Both the position numbers and the translations under genes were made by a program. Source: a virus. From it: a stretch of DNA of 60,849 bases. Within the stretch, counting starts at the first letter, position 1, and each line of letters begins with the position of its first letter. The notes beneath the pieces were generated by a model, which made no database searches, was not told where the DNA came from, and saw only the letters and a list, made by a program, of their open reading frames with translations. Shown one piece after another: positions 15,201 through 23,018 of the stretch. The DNA is taken from IMG/VR virus record IMGVR_UViG_3300042452_000489, positions 1 through 60,849 of that record. One strand, written 5' to 3'.

Positions 15201-15799
15201 TCGGCCCGGGCGGCCAAGTCGTTGATCTTGCCGAGCTGCTCGCGAGGCGTGGTGCGCCGCATGTACTCGCGGACACCGCTGATGCCCTTGGTGTCGGCGG
15301 CATCCAGGGCGACGTTGCGCAGAAGGCCCGATGCTTGGGCCGCCTTGCCCGCAGCCGTCTTAGCCCCTTGACCGAACAGGGCGCTGACGCCGAGCGTGCC
15401 GTAGGTCAGCGGGTCAAGAAGCACCTCCGCCGCCAAGCCGCCCGTGAAGTTGCTCCAATTGTCGTCCTCGCCGACGAGGTTGTACTGACGAAGCAGCTCT
15501 CGTCCGGTCACCCGGTCGTCGGACGAGCCCAAGAAACTCAGCGGCTTGCCAGCGAGGATGCCGCGAACCAAGGCGCCCGGGGTATCTAGGATGTACCCGG
15601 CAGTCGCCAGACCAGATGATCCGGCCTTGGCAAGCGCCTCAAGCATCCCGCCCTGCTCCTCCTCTGGCATGAGGTCGGAGATGCGAGGTCGCCGTTTGCG
15701 AATCGCGAACGGCTCTTCGTCCTCCAGCAACCCGAGGTCGGCAAGCTGCCTGACACGCTCGTCCGGATCGAAGATGTCGAACAGCGGGGACTGCGACAT
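12173..15799 (-). CDS. Very large virion protein, probable ejection/internal protein
   Basis: 1208 aa, the largest gene. The first 200 residues contain a glycine/alanine-rich amphipathic region (TAGYILDTPGALVRGILAG; FTGGLAAEVLLDPLTYGTLG), the rest is helix-rich without recognised catalytic motif. Its size and position, last in the virion operon after two medium proteins with central hydrophobic segments, match internal or ejection proteins of short-tailed phages that pass into the host with the DNA. The ATG overlaps the upstream stop (TGATG). Its 3' end overlaps the integrase gene by 77 bases. Confidence 0.7.
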   Translation of the reverse strand: MSQSPLFDIFDPDERVRQLADLGLLEDEEPFAIRKRRPRISDLMPEEEQGGMLEALAKAGSSGLATAGYILDTPGALVRGILAGKPLSFLGSSDDRVTGRELLRQYNLVGEDDNWSNFTGGLAAEVLLDPLTYGTLGVSALFGQGAKTAAGKAAQASGLLRNVALDAADTKGISGVREYMRRTTPREQLGKINDLAARAEAEKTLKSQFKRFGVGDEALDETMATFGDFRIPGTNIGFNYDLPFGGGDAVAKIGDALGNATRTTPIIGHAATWLSSAFDNRAGEYWSRDLETTNKIQSAARRAFRNADDELFADRLRLSKLQREALEASAPEFFPTSAGSLAGQAIPEELRSFGSQRLRQAMADWAEGGGVRPAAQQGPSLPSGLFYSSSRGSGDAMADWVMENIPEFRNVRDEFAGMGNYFNAVADSAGLPTTRWSSQQGTGWFPRQLHFFRKNAPPEGIKKNSPKAWGRDERLFGVRDNFGRPRQAYTDIPGGMRTFRQLTGNIDPRLDSVQLQKDLLGVSDDQVRGILDTAFNRIGIQSPYQPWIDDVTNSAAFQAADTAGQAKMLADVNQQIGGYYKQLADLLRSADTQFAANNRGIFDSDPWSNMVRYRAGQATNKANADELFRQLTQEAANTPADFVTGGTSIPLAEAAKTLGFDPNAFRRRWQSSMSADVTNFSVDEKAVEALKTLSPKTRLAMPERGLMGAVDQFTSAFKVGALASPSFHTRNAYSGAINAATHGAFNFRDMLAAGRASRGDYRAIAKRLRNAPGFENLTDEERIAKYLDFTGATQVTGGNVLDDITGAPESTMSGMFLGADKDTIAQRVGRAAYQPGRSWRQFANDMTSMRGVGFTQNPMRENTNPLLVLNDAVGQRVEDSLRGGVFLNQLRKGVDPRRAADISFLANVDYRPSSFTGFERGLKRVLPFYSFQKGILPSIATNLVERPGGLQSQLIRAVTRGTEPSADSFVPEYLRQSAAIPLPADLPGLLGGSGNEELKRYLTNVDLPWESTFQLFSPGVGASSSARLADSIRKTGSNILGMTNPLIKAPIEYITNRQLYSGRELSDLYSVLEQDLGPMGRPLEQAIVNFVPFGSRGLGLYRQATDDRLTTGEAMQKAAFNLLAGAKLTDVDQDRAKRLAARDMLNSILETTPGVRTYENLAVPDDVLANMPDEQKRLYLLYKIIQSEAAQRARERKKQNRLEELAGL

Positions 15800-17109
15800 C
15801 ACTCCCTCATCGGGTTGCTGCCGGACCAAGCGCTGGCAGCTCTGCGGCGGGCGATTTCGTCAACGATCCGCTGCGCCTTCCCGGCATCATAGCCGCGGAC
15901 GTTCACAAGGTAGTCCATGGTGCGCTGCTGCTCGTCAAGCGTAAAGGCAGTGGTGTTGCCCCACCACCCACTAGAGGAGTAGTTGGTTTTCACGTAGCTA
16001 TCGACTGCTGCCATCTCGGACGGGTGAATCTCTGGAGCATCGCGGTACTTGAGGGCACGCTCCTCTGTCGGCAGCTCAAGTTCGGCGGCAGCGATCTGCG
16101 CGTCAGCGAGCTTCTGCTTGGCCGGGTCGGGAACATTCCGCAGCATGGCCTGCACGGCACTGGATGCCATCACGCCAGCAGCCTCGGCATTGCGAGCATC
16201 CACGGCCGCCGCCATCGGGCCGGCAGGAGACATGTACATCAGGGCCCGGTCGCGGTCTTCGCCTTCCAGTTCATTGAGCATGTTGTAGGCGCCGCGGTTG
16301 CCAGAGTTGATGTTATGGCTTCCGCCGGCAAGCATGGCCGTGGCTCGCCACCGATCCGCGGCCTCGGTCTGTCGGCTATGCGAGCGATCCATAGACATCA
16401 GATTGAGTTGGGCCAGCGCTTGATCGGGGTTCTGCGCGAACATCCCGGCGACCTGAGTGGGCGCCAAACCAGTCATCTTGGCCCAGTGGTTGATCCGAGC
16501 CCTGTGCCGAGGCGAGATCAAGGGGGCGTTAGGGTTCTGGCCCGGCTCCGACCTTGCGCTCAAGGCGCCAGCCGCGCCGCCAACGTCAGGCTCCACGGCA
16601 ATGGGCGTGGCGGCAGCGTCAAGGTTGGGATCGTCGCCGTCAAAGTAGTCAATGATGGCGGGCGCAAAAGCGCCGAGCCCGAGAAGCCCCAGTCCGGTTG
16701 CCGCAACGCCCCACGGGAATCGCGGGTCGTCGGCCGCCTCGGGGCCGGGAAGACCGCGGCGGGCCGGGGCGCCGGGCAGATCACCGGGGTCGCGTGGCCT
16801 GTTAGGGATTTCGATAACAGGAGGCTCGCGACCGGGCGGAACAGCCAAGCCTCTGTCCGGTCTTGGGATTATGCCGCCGTCGCCGGGGGCCCCGGGAGGA
16901 GCGTTGCCCGGTGGGGGCGGAGGGCTTCCGCCAGAGGGAGGTGAGCCAGACAGGCCCGCCTGATCAAGAATCTGCCGCTGAACATGTGGCGGAAGGTTGC
17001 GGAAGGCCGGCGAGTTAATGTAGGCCCTCGCTGCAGCCGGGCTCATGCCGCTGATATTCGGGATGCGGCTCGGGGTAAGCCCGCCGGCGGCGCGTGCTGG
17101 ATTAGCCAT
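15799..17109 (-). CDS. Pro/Gly-rich virion protein with central hydrophobic segment
   Basis: 436 aa. Residues 50-120 are a proline/glycine linker, about 133-155 is a hydrophobic span (GVAATGLGLLGLGAFAPAIIDYF), and the C-terminal half is helical and Ala/Met-rich. The neighbour 17119-18375 has the same plan and shares an ALxAQLNxMS motif, so the two may be diverged paralogues. Membrane insertion during ejection is possible but unproven. Confidence 0.65.
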   Translation of the reverse strand: MANPARAAGGLTPSRIPNISGMSPAAARAYINSPAFRNLPPHVQRQILDQAGLSGSPPSGGSPPPPPGNAPPGAPGDGGIIPRPDRGLAVPPGREPPVIEIPNRPRDPGDLPGAPARRGLPGPEAADDPRFPWGVAATGLGLLGLGAFAPAIIDYFDGDDPNLDAAATPIAVEPDVGGAAGALSARSEPGQNPNAPLISPRHRARINHWAKMTGLAPTQVAGMFAQNPDQALAQLNLMSMDRSHSRQTEAADRWRATAMLAGGSHNINSGNRGAYNMLNELEGEDRDRALMYMSPAGPMAAAVDARNAEAAGVMASSAVQAMLRNVPDPAKQKLADAQIAAAELELPTEERALKYRDAPEIHPSEMAAVDSYVKTNYSSSGWWGNTTAFTLDEQQRTMDYLVNVRGYDAGKAQRIVDEIARRRAASAWSGSNPMRE

Positions 17110-17118
17110 ATGCTCCTC

Positions 17119-18375
17119 TCAACCCGCCATGCGGGAGTTCTGTTCCTGATCCGCCATCGCGTGCAGGCGATTGATCTCGGCGATGATTCGCTGACGCTCC
17201 GCTGCGGTGACCGTGCCTTCGCTGGACATCATGTTGAGCTGCGCCATCAAAGCCCGAGCCCGACTGCGATAGTCGCTGCCGCGGTTGGCATCGGCCATGG
17301 CACTCGCCTGTGCGCGGATGGCACTGGTCTGACGGTTCTGCTGATCCACCGGCATGATGCCCGGCTGGCTACCAGTACGCCGGCCCTCGGCGGCTTTCTG
17401 GTACAGGGCATCCGCCTCGCGAGACAGCGCCGCGGACTCCGGAGTGATCCGGCCTTCACGCAGCTGGATCTCGTTGGCCTGCCGGATCCGCTCGCGAGCC
17501 ATGGCGGCGTAGTCGATGACCTCATCCTCGGCGGTCCCCACGGACGGGACAGGGCGGGACTCGTCAGCCAAGTCGGCAGTAGACTCCCCATCCTCGCCGA
17601 GGACGTCGATCTCACTGTCACCAAGGTTCCGTGCAGCCATCGCCGCAGCGCCGCCAAGAGCCGCAGCCCCCATGGCGGGATACATCCAGCTGCGACTCTG
17701 ACGACCGGGGGGGGCGGGGATGCCGGCCCGTCCACCACCACCGAGCTTGGGCTGGATGGTGAACTCGGCGTCGATGATGCCGTCGTCAAACGCACCAAGG
17801 CCACGCTCCTGACCGGCCAGCTGCCGCCAGCCTTCAGAAGCGCCGGGGGGAACCGACAGTCCGCGCTCGCCGCCGGCAGACAGCCCGCGCGACTCAGCCA
17901 TGGCAAGAGGGCCACCGCCGCTGGGGATCATGCCGCCCCGACGAACGCCTGGGCCTCCAACTCCGCCGACCGCCGAGCCTGGGCCACGCACGCCACCGAC
18001 AGGGACACCACCACCGCGGACGCCAAACGGAATCATGCCGCGAGTGTCCTCGCCCATGGGGAGTTCCATCTGGCGAGCGGGCCGTGCCCCCATGCCAAGA
18101 ACGTCAGCGTACTCAGGCTCCATGACAGCCGCAGCATTGGGCCCGCCCCGGCGCGTCATAGCCTCGCCCTTGCTGACGATCATCCGATAGGCGTCGAAGA
18201 TCGCCTCGTTATCGCCGTTTGCGATACGCGCCGCCAGATCGGGGTTGATGCGAGTCAGGCTATCCATGTTGGCGCCAACCAGCTTCAAGACCTGCCCGGG
18301 GATGGCCGGGTTGGCTCCGCTTGCCGGTCGCGTAAGCTGGCGAATGAAGTCCCCATACTTTTCGGCACTAGCCAT
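17119..18375 (-). CDS. Gly-rich virion protein with central hydrophobic segment
   Basis: 418 aa. An N-terminal helical domain (1-95) is followed by a Gly/Arg/Pro-rich linker (about 110-230), a short hydrophobic segment (WMYPAMGAAALGGAAAMAA) and a charged helical tail. The ATG at 18373-18375 follows an AGGGGAAG stretch and overlaps the preceding stop by 8 bases. Same architecture as 15799-17109. Function unknown; likely a particle component. Confidence 0.65.
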   Translation of the reverse strand: MASAEKYGDFIRQLTRPASGANPAIPGQVLKLVGANMDSLTRINPDLAARIANGDNEAIFDAYRMIVSKGEAMTRRGGPNAAAVMEPEYADVLGMGARPARQMELPMGEDTRGMIPFGVRGGGVPVGGVRGPGSAVGGVGGPGVRRGGMIPSGGGPLAMAESRGLSAGGERGLSVPPGASEGWRQLAGQERGLGAFDDGIIDAEFTIQPKLGGGGRAGIPAPPGRQSRSWMYPAMGAAALGGAAAMAARNLGDSEIDVLGEDGESTADLADESRPVPSVGTAEDEVIDYAAMARERIRQANEIQLREGRITPESAALSREADALYQKAAEGRRTGSQPGIMPVDQQNRQTSAIRAQASAMADANRGSDYRSRARALMAQLNMMSSEGTVTAAERQRIIAEINRLHAMADQEQNSRMAG

Positions 18376-18631
18376 TCTTCTTCCCCTTCTTCGGGACGTC
18401 GGCCAAGCCCTCACGCGGCATGTCGTCTTCGGTCACTTCGGGCGCGTTTGGCTTGCCGTGCATCTCCTCGTCCAGGTCGGCGAGGTCGTTCTTCTCGGGC
18501 TTGTTGAGCTGCGAGAGCAGCTTCTTCTCCTCGGCCTCGCTGGCACTGAGGAGGCGCTTCACAAACTTCTTCATCCCATCGCGGGTGAAGCCGTCAAGCA
18601 TTTCGTCCAGCTCAAAATCGATACGTGCCAT
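18368..18631 (-). CDS. Hypothetical 87-aa acidic/basic protein
   Basis: 87 residues: an N-terminal helix (ELDEMLDGFTRDGMKKFVKRLL), an acidic middle and a Lys-rich end (KKGKKNG). It overlaps the upstream gene by 20 bases. Its role is unknown; a small structural or chaperone-like role is possible. Confidence 0.6.
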   Translation of the reverse strand: MARIDFELDEMLDGFTRDGMKKFVKRLLSASEAEEKKLLSQLNKPEKNDLADLDEEMHGKPNAPEVTEDDMPREGLADVPKKGKKNG

Positions 18632-19076
18632 TGTATTTCCCGAAGGAGTTTCCGAGGTTCCCCGCGTTGCCAAGCAGGCCCCCGAGAGCATTGCCTTGGA
18701 ACTGCATGATGTTCTGGTTCCGCTGCAGTGCCGCCAGCGCGTTCGCGTAGTCGTTCTGCATTGCGATGTTGGAGACACCCTGCCCGAAGTTCTCTTGGTT
18801 GGACTGATACTGCAGAGTGTTCGCGGCGTCAGTGGCGGCGTCGTCGGCCTGCCCCCGATATGCCTGCGCCACGCCCTCGGCAAGTTTCTGCGCCGCCTGA
18901 ATGCCAGCGATGCCAGCGGTCCCGCGACCACGCGAGACACCGCTGCGATCCATGGGCTTCATATTGAACCGCGGATCAGCGGCGGCTTGGGCCTGCGCGA
19001 GGGCGTTGTTGAACGCGCCCTGCGAATTCGGGACCAACTGCGGAGCGTAGGTGGTGGTGTCGGTGTTGTAGAACAT
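18612..19076 (-). CDS. Hypothetical 154-aa virion-region protein
   Basis: 154 aa rich in Ala, Gln and Asn (ALAQAQAAADPRF; LAALQRNQNIMQFQGNALGGLLG), with low-complexity helical character like its operon neighbours. No domain recognised. Probably a structural protein from context. Confidence 0.6.
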   Translation of the reverse strand: MFYNTDTTTYAPQLVPNSQGAFNNALAQAQAAADPRFNMKPMDRSGVSRGRGTAGIAGIQAAQKLAEGVAQAYRGQADDAATDAANTLQYQSNQENFGQGVSNIAMQNDYANALAALQRNQNIMQFQGNALGGLLGNAGNLGNSFGKYNGTYRF

Positions 19077-19078
19077 GC

Positions 19079-19444
19079 CTAATAGATATTGGCCAGCAGG
19101 CCGTTCAGGCCGCCCGCCGCCTGCCCGAGGTAGTTGAGACGCATGGACTGCTGCTGGTTAGCGAGCGAGTTGGCGTTCTGCTGGGCCTGCGACATTTGCT
19201 GCAGGCCAGCCAAGGCCGCTGACTGCTGGGCACGCTGGGCGTTGGCGAGGTACTCGTTGTTGGCGGCAGCCGCGGCACGCTCATAGTCCACGCCCGAAGC
19301 CATGGCGCGGGCGCGGTACACATCGCCGGCCGAGCCGGGGTACTGAAGAGCCGCACCATGAGAGGCAAGCCCCGCCAGTGCCTGCTGCTGCATGGGTGCC
19401 GTGATCGGCGGGTTGTTGGCGATGCCAGTGTCGTAGCTGATCAT
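19079..19444 (-). CDS. Hypothetical 121-aa Ala/Gln-rich protein
   Basis: 121 aa, Ala/Gln/Asn-rich helix (NNEYLANAQRAQQSAALAGLQQ). It starts in an ATGA overlap with the Gly/Ala-rich protein gene. It resembles the next protein in composition and could be a coiled-coil structural subunit. Confidence 0.6.
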   Translation of the reverse strand: MISYDTGIANNPPITAPMQQQALAGLASHGAALQYPGSAGDVYRARAMASGVDYERAAAAANNEYLANAQRAQQSAALAGLQQMSQAQQNANSLANQQQSMRLNYLGQAAGGLNGLLANIY

Positions 19445-21954
19445 CTGCGGTTGTACCAAGCCTTGTTGAGGCGATCTATCGACGCATTCCCAGACGGCGT
19501 GTAGGGGTTGTCCTTAATCCACTGCTCGCGGTTCTTTTTTTCCCGCTCGCGGGACTCACGCATCATTTCTGCTTGACTCTTGCCTTCTGCATTATTGCGA
19601 CCCATGGCCGCAGCATTTGCTTGGGCGGCCAGTTGCTGGCGTTGCGCGGGGGTCACAACCCCGGTGCGGTCCATGATGCTGTCTGCCTGCTTCTGCGCGT
19701 TGCCGATTGCCTTGCTGTTCTCAGAGCCGAAGCTGCGGTATGAATCGCGCATCTGCGAGCCGAGCGAACCAATCGCACCAGCACCCTGCGACAACGCCGC
19801 ATCCAAGCGCCCAGCACCGTCACGCGGGATGTTGGCGTAGAACTGATTCATCCCACGGTTGAGCTGCCCGTAGGAGCCGGCCATGGTGTCGCGAACCGAC
19901 CCCAAGCCAGCGTTGATCCAGCTGGACAGGAGGTTGTTGTTTGCCGCCATGGAGCCGTCGATCTGCCGGCGAGCGTCTAGGCCCGACTGCATCAAGTAGC
20001 CTGCGATTGGCGACGAGGCGACGGAGTCTTGGAGCCCTCGCAGTGCGTCGTAGCCTTGGTTCATGGATGCCGTGATGCCAGAGGAAGACCTGTCGTAGTC
20101 GCGACCAAGGCCGGTGAAGGTGTTGTCCAGCATGCCGCGTAGTGCGTTGGCCTGATTGGCCGTGGATCGCAAGGAGCCGAAGGCGTTTGAGCCGTCGCGG
20201 CCAATCCCACGCATGGCCGTGTTCATCATGCCGGGGATGTTCGCAGCAGCGCTCAACCCGCTGTTCATGTTGCCGAAGGCCGACGACCCGGCGCCGGCAA
20301 TGTTGCGACCACCCGCGTCAAACATTCCGGTAAGGCTGCCGAGCTGATCCGACAGGGCGCCGATGCGATACGCGGCCTGATCGCCTGCGCCGTCGATGAT
20401 CCCGCTGCCAGCGCTTCCGTACCCGCCGATGGCCCCAATCGCAGAGCCAGTGCTTCCGCGAATCCCGTCGCCGCCCATGTCGCCAGTTCGGCCGAGGCCG
20501 CTCAAAACGCTGGCGTCAGCCGCGCTCATTTGGCCCGCGCCAAACGGCGACTGGCCGGGGAAAGGCGTGAGAGACTGCGGGCTTTCGTACCACGCGGGCG
20601 GCCCGGCAGGCGCACCACCACCACCGACTCCACCGGCACCACCAAGGCCACCACCGGCCCCGCCACCACCAAAGCTGCCGGATGCGTAGCCGAGCGGCGA
20701 GCCGCCAGCCGTCATGCTGACACCACCACTGCCGCCGCCTGCACCGCCGCCTCCAAACCCACCACCGCCGAATGCGTTGCCAGCCACGCCGATTTGACCA
20801 AGGCCAAGCTCGCGGGCCAAGCCAAGTCTGGCCATGTCAGACTGGTAGCTCGCGCCGGTGTTGTAGCCACCGAGGTCGGTGTTCGCCAGCGAGGCGAGGA
20901 GACTTCCCCTGGCGGACTGGGATGAGGCGCCGTACTGACCTTGGGCATTGCCGAGCGTCCCGTACATCCCGCCAAGCGCAGCGTTGGCAGAGCCGCCGAG
21001 GTTGCTTGCGGCGCCACCGAGCGCACCGTACATGCCGGCCCCAGCGTTGGCGATGTTCCCGCCAAGGGTCGCGGCAGACTGCCCGAGCGAGCCAGCGGCC
21101 TGACCGTAGGCATTGCCGAGCGACCCGGCCATGTTGCCGTAGGCGGCGGCGAGATTGCCGCCAAGCGAAGCGTTGGCTGCGTTGTAGCTGTTGAGCGCAG
21201 AGCCATAGGCCGAGCCCATGGCCCCAGCGGTGTTGCCACGGGCCGTTGCCAGCCCGGTGCCCAGCGCCCCGGCAGAGTTGGCGAGACTGCCAAGCACACT
21301 GCCGTAGGCCGTGCCGAGAGAGCCCGCGGCGTTGGCCCTGGCGTTTGCAGTTCCGGTCCCGAGCTGGGAGAAGGCATTGGCACCGGCGCCGCCGAGAGAC
21401 GCTGCGGCACCGCCGAGGTTCGCCAACGCCGAGTTGCGGCTGGCCCCGTACGCCCCCATAGCGCCTTGGTTGGCGGCCTGCATGTCGGCCATGGCGCGAT
21501 AGGCGGCAGACTGGTTCTGGGCCTGGGCACCGAATGCCCCGCCCATCATCTGGCCCATGGCACTCATGCCGGCGGTGCCAAGGTTCGCCAATCCAAGCTG
21601 ACGAGCGGCCTCCGTCTGCCCCATGGTGGCAGTCTGGTTGGAGTACAGGTTCTGGAGGTTGTTGCCGTAGGCGTTGTACAGGTTGGAGAGCGACGAGCCG
21701 ATTCCGGCCATGCCGGCCGAGTAGGCGCCGAGAGCGCTCGCCCCCGAGCCGGCAAACGAGCCGTACATGTTGGCCGGCTGGTTGTACAGATTCCCTATCG
21801 CCTGCTGCCGGGCGGCGCCGACCTGCCCCTGCGCCGTCGCGTTTGCGGCCCCGATCTGCCCTTGGGCCTGCCGGTCGGCCCGGTGCGCCGCTACGGCCGC
21901 AGCCTGAGAAACCGGATTGCCGTGAAAGGTGTAGTTGTTCGGGCGCGAAAGCAT
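19441..21954 (-). CDS. 837-aa Gly/Ala/Ser-rich repeat protein
   Basis: Residues about 40-380 are a degenerate repeat of roughly 11 residues (AGSLGTAYGS-, AGALGTGLAT-, AGSLGNAYGQ-like units) alternating small residues with Leu and Tyr. A Gly-rich linker follows (GGGGFGGGGAGGGSGG type), then a helical C-terminal part with conserved-looking RDYDRSS and Gly/Met patches. This suggests a long fibrous or elastic particle component. It is preceded by the leader element at 21959-21979. Confidence 0.7.
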   Translation of the reverse strand: MLSRPNNYTFHGNPVSQAAAVAAHRADRQAQGQIGAANATAQGQVGAARQQAIGNLYNQPANMYGSFAGSGASALGAYSAGMAGIGSSLSNLYNAYGNNLQNLYSNQTATMGQTEAARQLGLANLGTAGMSAMGQMMGGAFGAQAQNQSAAYRAMADMQAANQGAMGAYGASRNSALANLGGAAASLGGAGANAFSQLGTGTANARANAAGSLGTAYGSVLGSLANSAGALGTGLATARGNTAGAMGSAYGSALNSYNAANASLGGNLAAAYGNMAGSLGNAYGQAAGSLGQSAATLGGNIANAGAGMYGALGGAASNLGGSANAALGGMYGTLGNAQGQYGASSQSARGSLLASLANTDLGGYNTGASYQSDMARLGLARELGLGQIGVAGNAFGGGGFGGGGAGGGSGGVSMTAGGSPLGYASGSFGGGGAGGGLGGAGGVGGGGAPAGPPAWYESPQSLTPFPGQSPFGAGQMSAADASVLSGLGRTGDMGGDGIRGSTGSAIGAIGGYGSAGSGIIDGAGDQAAYRIGALSDQLGSLTGMFDAGGRNIAGAGSSAFGNMNSGLSAAANIPGMMNTAMRGIGRDGSNAFGSLRSTANQANALRGMLDNTFTGLGRDYDRSSSGITASMNQGYDALRGLQDSVASSPIAGYLMQSGLDARRQIDGSMAANNNLLSSWINAGLGSVRDTMAGSYGQLNRGMNQFYANIPRDGAGRLDAALSQGAGAIGSLGSQMRDSYRSFGSENSKAIGNAQKQADSIMDRTGVVTPAQRQQLAAQANAAAMGRNNAEGKSQAEMMRESREREKKNREQWIKDNPYTPSGNASIDRLNKAWYNRR

Positions 21955-21958
21955 GGTT

Positions 21959-21979
21959 GTCTCCTACTGACTAATGCCC
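21959..21979 (-). promoter_or_regulatory. Repeated leader element, copy b
   Basis: On the minus strand this reads GGGCATTAGTCAGTAGGAGA(C) and ends in the ribosome site of the 837-aa gene. It matches the portal leader at 31443-31463 in 20 of 21 positions. Weaker relatives precede 40951 and 45600. Confidence 0.6.
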
Positions 21980-21980
21980 G

Positions 21981-23018
21981 TCAGGGGGCCTGCAGCGTCA
22001 CAACGCCAGCAGGCGTAAAGTCGGCCGCCACATCCACGGTTCCGTCGTCATCAAGCGCGCAGGTGTCGGCGTTAAACTTCTTTTTGGGCACTTTTACCGT
22101 GATTTTGCCGGGCGTGCCGGTGAAGCCGGCCCGGGGGAGGGGCGCCACGGGAGGGCCGCCCGGGAGGCCGCCGTTTATTATGTTGATGACCGTGTTCTGC
22201 ACGTAGGTCGCCAGATTGACGGTGTTGTCGTTGTTGGTGATGAAAACCTTTTCTTCGGTGAGGTAGGTGCCCCCCTCGTTGATGACGTCGCCTTGATTCA
22301 CCACGTTCGACAGGTTGGTGACATCGCCTTGGTTCACCACGTTCTCAAAGTAGCTGTCGCCCTCAAAGTTGTTGTGCGTGTTGTTGTAGAGGTTCTGCGT
22401 CGTCTCTAGCGTCGTCGAAAAATCGTTGTAGCTGCTGTCGGTGTACTGATTGTTGTACCACTCAGTCACGTTGTTGTTGTTGACGTTGTTGTTGTTGACG
22501 CTGGTGTAGTCGTTGTAGGTCTGGTAGTCGTTGTTGTTAAAGAGGTTGAAGTTCTGAGAGTTGTTGAACGTGTTGTTGGTGAGGTACTCATCCCCGTAGA
22601 ACGTGTCCCCGCCGAAGTAGTTTGCCGTGTTGCCACCTTGGTTGGTGGTGTTGTTGCTGATGTTCTGCGTGAAGTAGTTGTTGTTGGTGTATGGATTGTT
22701 GTAGTTGTTGACGTTCCACACGTTCCGCGGGTAGCTGTTGATGTTGTTGTTGGTGTCCCCGTACAGGTACTGCCAGAGATTCTGATTGGTGATGTCGTTG
22801 ATGTCGTAGGTGTTGGTGACGTTTCCCAGCCCTGGAGGGGTAGTGATCACGCCTCCCGGTGGCGGGCGTCTGCCGGCCCCCGAGTTGATTGCTACGGGGC
22901 CGTTGGTGCGCAGGCCCTGAATGCAGTTGGCGAACACCTGCAGGAGCGCTTGGTTCTGCTGCGCCCCAGGCGTCATCGACAGGGCGCTAGAGAGCTGGTT
23001 CGCCTGCTGGGTAAACAT
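21981..23018 (-). CDS. Asn-rich, prion-like tail-region protein
   Basis: 345 aa. Residues about 70-280 are dominated by Asn with Tyr, Thr, Asp and Phe (runs such as NNNNVNNNNV and repeated NVVNQGDVxNL). Short helical and Pro-rich flanks surround this core, and the C-terminus returns to normal sequence (KITVKVPKKKFNADTC). The short-period Asn pattern could form a beta-solenoid fibre or an amyloid-like filament. It is coupled to the nozzle-like gene by a 1-base overlap. A tail fibre role is inference from position. Confidence 0.7.
   Translation of the reverse strand: MFTQQANQLSSALSMTPGAQQNQALLQVFANCIQGLRTNGPVAINSGAGRRPPPGGVITTPPGLGNVTNTYDINDITNQNLWQYLYGDTNNNINSYPRNVWNVNNYNNPYTNNNYFTQNISNNTTNQGGNTANYFGGDTFYGDEYLTNNTFNNSQNFNLFNNNDYQTYNDYTSVNNNNVNNNNVTEWYNNQYTDSSYNDFSTTLETTQNLYNNTHNNFEGDSYFENVVNQGDVTNLSNVVNQGDVINEGGTYLTEEKVFITNNDNTVNLATYVQNTVINIINGGLPGGPPVAPLPRAGFTGTPGKITVKVPKKKFNADTCALDDDGTVDVAADFTPAGVVTLQAP

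Noticed and set aside
16024-18507. Plus-strand frames of 306 and 507 codons opposite virion genes
   Set aside because: Arg/Ala/Gly/His-rich shadow sequences without ribosome sites; the minus frames show coherent gene order and coupling.
22440-22800. CRISPR or tandem DNA repeat suggested by repeated gttgttgtt
   Set aside because: These are Asn codons of the Asn-rich protein, irregular in spacing; no constant repeat-spacer pattern exists.
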